From: Lysobacter_C sp966210725
GTDB taxonomy: Bacteria > Pseudomonadota > Gammaproteobacteria > Xanthomonadales > Xanthomonadaceae
Assembly: GCA_966210725.1 (NCBI GenBank)
Contig: CBIHLN010000109.1
Location: 1-7,504, forward strand
DNA length: 7,504 nucleotides
Direction: 5' to 3'
Positions 1-7,504 of this stretch are shown piece after piece; position 1 is the first letter of the stretch; each line of letters begins with the position of its first letter. Both the position numbers and the translations under genes were made by a program. Under the pieces are notes generated by a model. That model worked only from the letters and a program-made list of their open reading frames with translations. It was not told the origin of the DNA and did no database searches.

Positions 1-419
1 GTGTGCGTCCCGCACGCAACAAGCCGATGCGCGAAGTGGCCGAGGTCGAGGCCGGCACCGGCGGCGGCCTTGACGGCGACCGCTACCGCGGCGGCAGCGG
101 CAAGCGCGGCGTGACCCTGATCCAGGCCGAGCACCTGCCCGTCATCGCGGCGCTGTCGGGCCACGCTTCGGTCGAGGCGTCGCAGTTGCGGCGCAACCTG
201 GTCGTTTCGGGCCTGCCGCTGATCGCGCTGAAGGGCCGACGCTTCCGTATCGGCGATGTGCTGCTGGAAGGCACCGACGCCTGCGATCCGTGCTCGCGCA
301 TGGAAGCGGCGTTGGGCCCCGGCGGCTACAACGCGATGCGCGGGATGGGCGGGCTGTGTGCGCGCATCCTCGAAGGCGGCGCGATCCGCCTGGGCGACGC
401 CGTCACTGCCGAGCCCTGA
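1..419 (+). CDS. MOSC-domain protein, 3' part only
   Basis: This is the C-terminal 138 codons of a small MOSC-domain protein cut by the left edge of the window. The frame enters at base 3 and no credible start is present: the GTG at 3 looks like an internal Val, because in the family the text before R-P-A-R continues upstream. Visible landmarks are GLDGDRY (about residues 23-28 of the visible part), GKRGVTLIQAEHL (33-45), RRNLVVSG (63-70), CDPCSRME with Cys94 and Cys97, and a C-terminal GGYNAMRGMGGLCARILEGGAIRLGD. MOSC domains (named for molybdenum cofactor sulfurase C-terminus) are thought to bind a sulfur or Moco-related ligand through a conserved Cys. Cys97 fits that residue. Small stand-alone bacterial versions, such as the YiiM/YuaD class, are linked to molybdenum-dependent handling of N-hydroxylated compounds, but the substrate cannot be read here. 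The hydrolase gene follows after 62 bases on the same strand. Confidence 0.9.
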   Translation, partial: VRPARNKPMREVAEVEAGTGGGLDGDRYRGGSGKRGVTLIQAEHLPVIAALSGHASVEASQLRRNLVVSGLPLIALKGRRFRIGDVLLEGTDACDPCSRMEAALGPGGYNAMRGMGGLCARILEGGAIRLGDAVTAEP

Positions 420-481
420 CGTTCCTGCTCTCCGAAAACACTCCTGCCCGCGACTCCGGGCGCAACACGACCCGGTTATCC

Positions 482-1006
482 ATGCGCGGACACTGCATCC
501 TCTCCCACGGCTTCGAAAGCGGCCCCGACGCCACCAAGGTCACCGCCCTGGCCGACGCCGCGCAGCACCTGGGCTGGACCCACGAGCGGCCGGATTACAC
601 CGACCTGGACGCCATGCGCGAGGTCAGCGAGCTCGGCGACGTCGCCGCCCGCCGCCAGCGCCTGCTCGAGCGCGCCCGTGAGGCCGCTACACGTGGTCCG
701 CTGGTGCTGGCCGGTTCCAGCCTGGGCGCCTTCATCTCCGGGCTGGTGTCGCTGCAGGTGCCGGTCGCCGGCCTGTTCCTGATGGCGCCACCGATCCGCC
801 TGCACGAAGCGCACCCGCTGGACGCCGCGCGCGTGCCGACCGCGATCATCCATGGCTGGCACGACGAGCTGATCCCGGCCGAGCACGTCGTCGCCTGGGC
901 GCGCACCCGCAGCGCCCGCCTGCACCTGGTCGACGACAGCCACCGGCTGTCCGCGCATGTCGATGCCAGCGCCGACGCGTTCGCCGCGCTGCTCGCCGCG
1001 CTCTAG
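482..1006 (+). CDS. YqiA-like small alpha/beta-fold hydrolase
   Basis: A 174-residue single-domain alpha/beta hydrolase, probably a cytosolic esterase. The strand-1 segment HCILSHGFESGPDATK (4-19) carries the HGF oxyanion-type loop. The nucleophile elbow is GSSLG with Ser80, the acid is probably Asp128 in IIHGWHDELIP, and the catalytic His is His154 in VDDSHRLS. The full triad is therefore in the expected order and spacing. Length and the compact lidless layout match the YqiA/RBBP9-type group, about 170-200 residues. The ATG at 482 was chosen because conserved family sequence begins right after it. The frame stays open upstream to 290, but that extension is Arg-rich, overlaps the MOSC gene and looks like a shadow. 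No clear Shine-Dalgarno sequence precedes the ATG. The natural substrate is unknown. The gene lies between the MOSC gene and rlmKL on the same strand and could share their transcript. Confidence 0.88.
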   Translation: MRGHCILSHGFESGPDATKVTALADAAQHLGWTHERPDYTDLDAMREVSELGDVAARRQRLLERAREAATRGPLVLAGSSLGAFISGLVSLQVPVAGLFLMAPPIRLHEAHPLDAARVPTAIIHGWHDELIPAEHVVAWARTRSARLHLVDDSHRLSAHVDASADAFAALLAAL

Positions 1007-1018
1007 TCGCCTCGAAAG

Positions 1019-1056
1019 CCCCCTCTCCTCCCGGGAGAGGGGTGGGGGAGAGGGTT
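1019..1056. repeat. GC-rich intergenic palindrome of xanthomonad type
   Basis: Directly after the hydrolase stop the DNA reads CCCCTCTCC (1020-1028), a short CCC-containing loop, then GGAGAGGGG (1034-1042). This is a perfect 9-bp inverted repeat, followed by a purine-rich tail GTGGGGGAGAGGGTTCGG. From memory, very similar stretches recur in many intergenic gaps of Xanthomonas and Lysobacter relatives. Only one copy is present in this window, so its repeat status rests on that recollection. In RNA it would form a strong hairpin between the two genes, but no U-tract follows, so it is not a canonical intrinsic terminator. Confidence 0.6.
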
Positions 1057-1127
1057 CGGCGAGGCGACACCTCTCCACGTCCCAGCACCCATCATCAGCC
1101 CTCGCTCCACCACACCGGAACCCCAAA

Positions 1128-3497
<2,370 letters not shown>

Positions 3498-3565
3498 CGC
3501 GTTCGGGCGTATGCCAGATCGGGCCGCGGGCCGGGCGTTGCCGGGATGGAACACAGGTTTGCGCC

Positions 3566-3597
3566 GGTGCCGGATGGCGTCGCGGCCGTCCGGCACC
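3566..3597. other. Strong hairpin between rlmKL and the first pirin gene
   Basis: GGTGCCGGATGGC (3566-3578) and GCCGTCCGGCACC (3585-3597) form a 13-bp stem with one G-U pair and a 6-base loop GTCGCG. It starts 69 bases after the rlmKL stop and ends 47 bases before the pirin ATG. No U-tract follows, so this is not a standard intrinsic terminator. It could instead protect the rlmKL 3' end, contribute to termination, or lie in the pirin leader. Confidence 0.5.
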
Positions 3598-3644
3598 ATC
3601 CTTGTGGTCTGCCCATGTGGCGCCCGCCCAACAGGAGCCTGCCG

Positions 3645-4499
3645 ATGAACGCGATTGCCCCCGCCGCCCGCATCACCCGCACCGTCCGCGGCATGCCCGC
3701 GTCCGACGGTGCGGGCGTCAAGCTGACCCGCGTGATCGGCAGCCCGCAGCTCCCCGACCTCGACCCGTTCCTGCTGCTGGACGAATTCGGCACCGACCGG
3801 CCCGAGGACTACCTCGCCGGCTTTCCCGAGCACCCGCATCGCGGCTTCGAGACGGTCACCTACATGCTCGACGGCCGCATGCGCCACAAGGACAACCACG
3901 GCAACGAGGGCGTGCTGGTGCCCGGCAGCGTGCAGTGGATGACCGCTGGGCGCGGACTGGTGCACTCGGAAATGCCCGAGCAGGAGGAAGGCCGCATGCG
4001 CGGCTTCCAGCTGTGGGTCAACCTGCCGGGGCGGGAGAAGATGACCGCGCCGCGGTATCAGGAGTTCGCGCCCGACCGCATCCCGCAGGTCGAGGCCGCG
4101 CCGGGCGTGTCGGTCAAGGTCATCGCCGGTGAGGTGGATGGCGTGGTCGGGCCGATCGCGCAGCCGGCCACCGAGCCGCTGTACCTGGACATCGCGCTGC
4201 AGCCCGGCGCGTCCTGGGGTTACACGTTGCCCGCCGGGCACAACGTGTTCGTTTACGGGTACGAAGGCGAGGTCGCCGTGGGCGAGGGCGACGATGCGCG
4301 TGCGCTGCCCGGGCAGACGCTGGCCGTCCTGGGCGGCGGCGACCGCCTGGCGCTGCGGGCGGGCGACACCGGTGCCCGCCTGATCCTGGTCGCCGGCCGC
4401 CCGCTTCGCGAGCCGGTCGCCCGCCACGGCCCGTTCGTGATGAACACCCGCCAGGAACTGATGCAGGCATTCGTGGATTTCCAGGAAGGCCGGTTCTAG
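3645..4499 (+). CDS. Pirin-family bicupin protein (first copy)
   Basis: A 284-residue pirin. The N-terminal cupin holds the metal-binding signature HPHRGFETVTYML with His63 and His65, followed by GSVQWMTAGRGLVHSE with His107 and Glu109. These are the three His and one Glu that bind iron in characterised pirins. The C-terminal cupin (about 165-284) contains YLDIALQPGASW and the pirin C-terminal end GPFVMNTRQELMQAFVDFQEGRF. Bacterial pirins include quercetin dioxygenases and proteins that modulate metabolic enzymes, and sequence alone does not choose between these roles. The ATG at 3645 has a good Shine-Dalgarno AGGAG at 3633-3637, seven bases upstream. The frame is open back to 3546, but without a better start. 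No export signal is seen, so it is cytosolic. A second, quite different pirin lies on the other strand at 5310-6170. Confidence 0.95.
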   Translation: MNAIAPAARITRTVRGMPASDGAGVKLTRVIGSPQLPDLDPFLLLDEFGTDRPEDYLAGFPEHPHRGFETVTYMLDGRMRHKDNHGNEGVLVPGSVQWMTAGRGLVHSEMPEQEEGRMRGFQLWVNLPGREKMTAPRYQEFAPDRIPQVEAAPGVSVKVIAGEVDGVVGPIAQPATEPLYLDIALQPGASWGYTLPAGHNVFVYGYEGEVAVGEGDDARALPGQTLAVLGGGDRLALRAGDTGARLILVAGRPLREPVARHGPFVMNTRQELMQAFVDFQEGRF

Positions 4500-4651
4500 C
4501 GTCGGAGTCCGCGCCCCGGGGCCTCCCTTTCGGTGCGTGCGGCAGGAGAGGGGTCGAGCTCGACAGATTCACCTGTCCGCCCGGATGTCCCCAAGGCCGT
4601 CGCCCGGCGAACGCCGGCACCCGCTTCGACCGGGGGGCGGTGCTTCAACGA

Positions 4652-4689
4652 GAAAAGAAAAAGGGCCATGTCGCACGACATGGCCCTTT
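4652..4689 (-). terminator. Intrinsic terminator of the exported-protein gene, possibly bidirectional
   Basis: AAAGGGCCATGTC (4660-4672) and GACATGGCCCTTT (4677-4689) form a perfect 13-bp stem with the tetraloop GCAC. On the minus strand the stem is followed by a U-rich run (plus-strand A-tract AGAAAAGAAAA, 4651-4661), which is the classical order for a gene ending at 4718, 28 bases away. On the plus strand only TTT and then GTC follow the stem, so termination of the pirin transcript from the left would be weaker. Confidence 0.9.
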
Positions 4690-4717
4690 GTCATGGTCCA
4701 GCCGTCAAGCGGGCGGC

Positions 4718-5179
4718 CTACTGACCCGCCGCCACCTGCGTGTCGCGCCGCGCGCCGAACCGCAGGCCCTCGGCCTGTTCAAACGCGGCCTGGAGCGCGT
4801 CGCTGGATTCGGCCTGCAGCCAGATGTGCGCCACGCGTCCGTCCGGCAGCTCCACCAGCGTTTCGCGCGCTTCGACGCCCGGCTTCAGGGCGAGTTCGGC
4901 GCGGTACCACTGCACCTCGCGTCCATCGATGCGCGCCGTTTCTTCGCGGTTGCTGCGGTTGGGCTCGAACGGCGAGTCCCGCCCGATCACCATCCCGAAG
5001 GCTTCCGACCCGTCCTCGCGCAACGCGCGACAGAACTCCGAGTCACCGGCCGCCTGGTGCTGCCAGGCCAGTCCCGAATCGGCAGGCAATTGCGGGCACG
5101 CGGAGGGGTCCTGGGCCTGACCCTGCGCCGCGACCCCGAGCAGCAGCAGAAACGGCAAGCTTCGTGCCGACATCTTCAT
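4718..5179 (-). CDS. Small exported protein of unknown function
   Basis: 153 residues and not assigned to a family. The N-terminus is a clear Sec signal peptide: positive MKMSAR, hydrophobic SLPFLLLLGVAA, and a probable cleavage after Ala22 (GQA-QD). There is no lipobox, so the product is probably soluble in the periplasm or secreted. The mature part has two cysteines (Cys28 and Cys50) that could form a disulfide. It has an acidic, polar middle (EPNRSNREETARIDGREVQWYRAELALKPG) and a C-terminal stretch ETLVELPDGRVAHIWLQAESSDALQAAFEQAEGL, reading as strand-helix. The ATG at 5179 was chosen because the signal peptide begins there, with a GGGGGA stretch just upstream as a weak ribosome site. An open frame continues back into the pirin gene but is not coding there. 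It has its own promoter-like region (5217-5266) and a strong terminator, so it is probably a single-gene transcript. Confidence 0.85.
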   Translation of the reverse strand: MKMSARSLPFLLLLGVAAQGQAQDPSACPQLPADSGLAWQHQAAGDSEFCRALREDGSEAFGMVIGRDSPFEPNRSNREETARIDGREVQWYRAELALKPGVEARETLVELPDGRVAHIWLQAESSDALQAAFEQAEGLRFGARRDTQVAAGQ

Positions 5180-5216
5180 CGATTTCCCCCTGGGTTGTTC
5201 CACATCTTCACGCGCA

Positions 5217-5240
5217 TTGCACACGTGTTGCAGGTGCAAC
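5217..5240. promoter_or_regulatory. Possible operator of TTGCA half-sites
   Basis: GTTGCA-GG-TGCAAC (5227-5240) is a 14-base palindrome. A further TTGCA at 5217-5221 lies exactly 11 bases from the one at 5228, about one helical turn. The cluster overlaps the predicted -10 box and start point of the minus-strand promoter, a usual place for a repressor site. The binding protein is unknown, and the site is proposed only from symmetry and position. Confidence 0.4.
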
Positions 5241-5266
5241 ATAGTCCAGTCGCGGGGGATTGACAA
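5238..5266 (-). promoter_or_regulatory. Sigma-70-like promoter for the exported-protein gene
   Basis: Read on the minus strand, TTGTCA (5266-5261) is followed by a 17-base spacer and TATGTT (5243-5238). The -35 box matches 5 of 6 consensus bases, the -10 box matches 4 of 6, and the spacing is optimal. This would start RNA near 5231, leaving a leader of about 50 bases before the ATG at 5179. It is the best promoter-like sequence I noticed in this GC-rich window. Confidence 0.55.
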
Positions 5267-5290
5267 ATCGGCCCGATTCAGTTTCAGGGG

Positions 5291-5309
5291 AAACCGACGA
5301 ACGGTCGGC
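5291..5309 (-). terminator. Weak hairpin after the second pirin gene
   Basis: Immediately after the TGA at 5310-5312, the minus strand reads CCGAC, loop CGTTC, GTCGG, then TTTCCCC. The 5-bp stem can be extended by a G-U and an A-U pair. The U-run is short, so it would be a modest terminator at best. Confidence 0.35.
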
Positions 5310-6170
5310 TCAGCGCTCGGGCAGCGGGATGAATTCGTCGTCGTCCGGCACCTGGCCGAAGCGGCCCTCGACCCAATCCTGCTTGGCCTGCTCGATGCGG
5401 TCCCTGGAGCTGGACACGAAGTTCCACCACAGGTGGCGTGGCCCGTCCAACGGCTCGCCACCCAGCAGCATCGCCTTGATCGCGGTGAGCGCGCGCAACC
5501 GCGGCCGGCCGCCATCGTCCAGCAGGATGAGGTGTTTCTCCGGCAGGTCCGCCCCGTCCAACTGCGCCTGCCCTTCCAGCACGTAGAGCGCGCGTTCGCG
5601 GTGGCCATCGTCGATCGCCAGCTCGGCCCCGGGTTCCAGGTCGATGGCCACGTACAGCGTGTCGGCAAACACCGCGACCGGCGACTCCTCGCCGTAGCCG
5701 CGGCCGGCCACCACGCGCAGCCATGCCCCATCGCGGCGTTGTTGCGGGATGGTCGCCGCGGCGTGGTGGTGGAAAGCGGGCCGGGCTTCTTCATCGCCGC
5801 GTGGCAGCGCCACCCAGGTCTGCATGCCATGCAGCGGATGCGGGCCGCACCGCAGCGGGTCGGGCGTGCGTTCGGAATGGGCGATGCCGCGGCCGGCCGT
5901 CATCCAGTTGACGTCGCCGGCGGCGATGTCCTGCAGGCTGCCCAGGGTGTCGCGGTGGCGGATGGTGCCCGACCACAGGTAGGTGACCGTCGCCAGGCCG
6001 ATGTGCGGGTGCGGGCGCACGTCGATGCCGGTACCGGGCTCGAACACCGCCGGCCCCATGTGGTCGACAAACACGAACGGCCCCACGCTGCGCGCCTGCA
6101 GGCTCGGCACCGCTCGGCGGACTTCGAACCCGCCGATGTCATGCACGCGCGGCGCGATCACGGTGGTCAT
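5310..6170 (-). CDS. Pirin-family bicupin protein (second, divergent copy)
   Basis: A 286-residue pirin. The N-terminal cupin has VRPHPHIGLATVTYLWSG with His54 and His56, then GDVNWMTAGRGIAHSERTP with His98 and Glu100, so the complete iron-binding set is kept. The second cupin (about 168-286) includes LYVAIDLEPGAELAID and ends in an acidic tail, QVPDDDEFIPLPER. The motif wording (HPHIGLAT, IAHSERTP, GMQTWVALP) differs clearly from the 3645-4499 pirin, so the two belong to separate subfamilies and are not a recent duplication. The ATG at 6170 has GGAG at 6177-6180 (plus numbering), six bases upstream. The frame extends to 6371, but that part overlaps nfi and is not coding. It follows nfi after 88 bases and may be read through from it. 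Substrate is unknown; quercetinase-type activity is possible. Confidence 0.95.
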   Translation of the reverse strand: MTTVIAPRVHDIGGFEVRRAVPSLQARSVGPFVFVDHMGPAVFEPGTGIDVRPHPHIGLATVTYLWSGTIRHRDTLGSLQDIAAGDVNWMTAGRGIAHSERTPDPLRCGPHPLHGMQTWVALPRGDEEARPAFHHHAAATIPQQRRDGAWLRVVAGRGYGEESPVAVFADTLYVAIDLEPGAELAIDDGHRERALYVLEGQAQLDGADLPEKHLILLDDGGRPRLRALTAIKAMLLGGEPLDGPRHLWWNFVSSSRDRIEQAKQDWVEGRFGQVPDDDEFIPLPER

Positions 6171-6258
6171 GGGCAGCTCCGTCAGGGCGGGGCGCCAGAC
6201 TGCCACGTGCCCCGGCAGACCGCAGCGCCGTCCCCGCGACGCAGCGTTGCGCGGCCGC

Positions 6259-6936
6259 TCAGCCCGGCCGCTGCGTGTCCCGCCGCGATGCCAGGCGGTC
6301 CGCCAGACGCGTGGGTTCGGGCAGGCGATAGCCGGCCAGACGGGCCACCACCTGCTCGACGGCCGTGTCATGGCTGATCCGGTGCCCCGGCGACACGATC
6401 AGTGGCCGGCAGCGCACCTTGCTGCGCAGCACCGTGCCGATGCGCCGGCCGTGGTGCAGCAGCGGCTCGCGATCGCCGGGCGTGGGGCCGGGTTCGGCGT
6501 GGCGTCCGACCAGCACCTTCTTGGCCACGCCGATCATGGCCCAGCCGGTTTCGACGCCGACGTGGGCCGCCACGCCCAACCCACGGGGATGCGCCACGCC
6601 GTGGCCGTCGACAAACACCAGGTCCGGCGTTGTCGCCAGCATGGCCAGTGCGTCCAGCAGGGCCGGCAGTTCACGGAAGCTGAGGAAGCCGGGGATGTAC
6701 GGCATGCGGGTGCGGATCCGCGCGACGTGCTGTTCCACCACGTCGCCCGTTGCGCCATCCATCAGCACCACCGCCGCCCGCGTGGTATCGCCGCCGTCCT
6801 CGAAGCCCACGTCCAGCCCGGCCACGTACCGGAGCGGGGCGGGCAGGTCGTCGCACAACGACACGCGGGCCGCCAGGTCGACCTGCTGCTCGCGCAGCGC
6901 GGCGGTGTCGCCGGTCCAGTCGGGCAGGGGCCTCAC
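6259..6936 (-). CDS. nfi: Endonuclease V (deoxyinosine 3' endonuclease)
   Basis: Endonuclease V nicks DNA at the second phosphodiester bond 3' to deoxyinosine and starts repair of deaminated adenine. The product has 225 residues, close to the 223 of E. coli Nfi. The catalytic acids are all present: Asp42 in AGLDVGFE, Glu89 in GFLSFRELPALL and Asp110 in PDLVFVDGHGVAHPR. The strand-separating wedge PYIP is at 79-82. GVAKK (136-140), RSKVRCRPLIVSPGHRIS (171-188) and GYRLPEPTRLAD (202-213) are family hallmarks. GTG 6936 was chosen as the start because it gives the family length and overlaps the stop of the upstream gene as GTGA. No Shine-Dalgarno sequence is seen, so translation is probably coupled to the preceding lipoprotein gene. 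A longer frame to 7041 would lie entirely inside that gene. Confidence 0.96.
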   Translation of the reverse strand: MRPLPDWTGDTAALREQQVDLAARVSLCDDLPAPLRYVAGLDVGFEDGGDTTRAAVVLMDGATGDVVEQHVARIRTRMPYIPGFLSFRELPALLDALAMLATTPDLVFVDGHGVAHPRGLGVAAHVGVETGWAMIGVAKKVLVGRHAEPGPTPGDREPLLHHGRRIGTVLRSKVRCRPLIVSPGHRISHDTAVEQVVARLAGYRLPEPTRLADRLASRRDTQRPG

Positions 6937-7448
6937 GGCGCGTTGGACACGTCGAGCGTGGCGCCACCGGTGGCGTCCACCGTGACCACCATGCGGCGCC
7001 CGTATTCGGTTTCCGGCATGGGCGCGACCGGGCAGCCGCACAGCGCCGCGGCGATGTCAGGCGCGGTATTGCTGTGGCCCACCACCAGCACCGTGCCGTT
7101 GCGATGGCGCTGCCGCAGGGTGTCGGCGAACGTCGCGGGCGGTGCTTTCGCGTCGTAGGCGGTGACGTCGATGCCGTGGCGCGCCGCCGCCGGTGCCGCC
7201 GTTTGTCGCGTACGCCGGAAGTCCGTCGAGTACACGGCCACCAGCGCGTCCCCGTCCAGCGAGCGTGCAAGCCGCTCGGCACGCGCCCGGCCGGCGTCGG
7301 TCAGTGCAGGGTCATCGGCTTCGGGGGCCTTCTCGGCGTGCCGCACGACGACGAAGGCCACACCGCCGGTGGCGTTTTCAGCAGGCCGCGGGCTGGCGCA
7401 CGATGCCAGCAGCACGGCAGCCAGAAGGGCAGGGCACACAGTTCGCAT
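6933..7448 (-). CDS. Histidine phosphatase family lipoprotein
   Basis: 171 residues. The N-terminus is a lipoprotein signal with the lipobox LASC, giving lipidated Cys17. The next residues, Ala-Ser, contain no Asp at +2, so sorting to the outer membrane is expected. The catalytic core has VVVRHAEK with Arg36 and the phospho-accepting His37, STDFRRTRQTA with Arg78/Arg79/Arg81, and VLVVGHSNT with the second His at 125. This is the short SixA/phosphoglycerate-mutase-like branch of the histidine phosphatase superfamily. The substrate is unknown, and the lipid anchor places the domain in the periplasm, unlike cytosolic SixA. ATG 7448 begins the signal peptide directly, but no Shine-Dalgarno sequence is visible before it. 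The stop shares bases with the nfi start (GTGA at 6936-6933), suggesting a two-gene unit although one product is periplasmic and the other acts on DNA. Confidence 0.92.
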   Translation of the reverse strand: MRTVCPALLAAVLLASCASPRPAENATGGVAFVVVRHAEKAPEADDPALTDAGRARAERLARSLDGDALVAVYSTDFRRTRQTAAPAAARHGIDVTAYDAKAPPATFADTLRQRHRNGTVLVVGHSNTAPDIAAALCGCPVAPMPETEYGRRMVVTVDATGGATLDVSNAP

Positions 7449-7504
7449 CGGGAAGGTTCGCGTCAGAGGTGGGGTGTCGAGCTTAAAGGCCAGCCCACCC
7501 CGGC

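Noticed and set aside
290..481. Longer start for the hydrolase
   Set aside because: The extra residues overlap the MOSC gene in another frame, are Arg-rich, and precede the first conserved beta-strand, which starts at ATG 482.
957..1127. N-terminal extension of rlmKL to an ATG at 957
   Set aside because: It would overlap the hydrolase gene and translate the intergenic palindrome. Family similarity begins right at the GTG at 1128.
4553..4564. 12-bp palindrome GTCGAGCTCGAC
   Set aside because: It is isolated, far from any start site, and short palindromes of this kind arise easily at this GC content.
4604..4617. CCGGCG-AA-CGCCGG inverted repeat after the first pirin gene as its terminator
   Set aside because: The loop would be only two bases and no U-tract follows. 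The 4660-4689 hairpin is far stronger.
6171..6258. Possible promoter between nfi and the second pirin gene
   Set aside because: No convincing -35/-10 pair was found. Only a 5-bp CTGCC/GGCAG inverted repeat is present, too weak to call.
6937..7041. Upstream start for nfi at 7041
   Set aside because: It would add 35 unconserved Arg/His-rich residues inside the phosphatase gene. The GTG at 6936 gives the normal family length.

Overview
The window is about 70% GC and gene-dense. The codon choice, the RlmKL fusion whose N-terminus reads (M/V)KFFASC-KGLEYLLADEL, and two kinds of intergenic palindrome point to a Xanthomonadaceae/Lysobacteraceae-type gammaproteobacterium (Lysobacter, Luteimonas or Xanthomonas relatives). 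The lineage is inferred from familiarity with the families, not from a search. Most of the window is ordinary chromosomal housekeeping sequence.

Plus-strand half (1-4499): the end of a MOSC-domain protein, a small YqiA-like alpha/beta hydrolase, the bifunctional 23S rRNA methyltransferase RlmKL, and a pirin-family protein. A GC-rich hairpin repeat lies between the hydrolase and rlmKL, and another strong hairpin lies between rlmKL and the pirin gene. Minus-strand half, read right to left (7448-4718): a lipoprotein of the histidine phosphatase family, endonuclease V (nfi) starting on a GTGA overlap with it, a second and divergent pirin-family protein, and a small exported protein of unknown function with its own promoter-like region. 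The two halves converge at 4500-4717, where a strong hairpin with a U-tract on the minus strand ends the exported-protein gene.

The most unusual feature is inside rlmKL. Two 35-bp inverted copies of an interspersed palindrome (core TTCCCGC-GAAG-GCGGGAA, like the dRS3/MITE-type repeats of other Proteobacteria) lie at 2055-2199, about 75 bp apart. They are read through in frame. They fall between the SAM-binding motifs and the catalytic NPPY motif of the RlmL half and add roughly 50-70 residues to an otherwise intact enzyme. This resembles the protein-embedded palindromic elements known from Rickettsia. No defence system, CRISPR array, tRNA, rRNA or complete transposon is visible.

The genes share no single pathway. 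rlmKL acts in ribosome maturation, nfi in repair of deaminated DNA, and the rest are enzymes of uncertain substrate. The minus-strand phosphatase-nfi pair looks translationally coupled.
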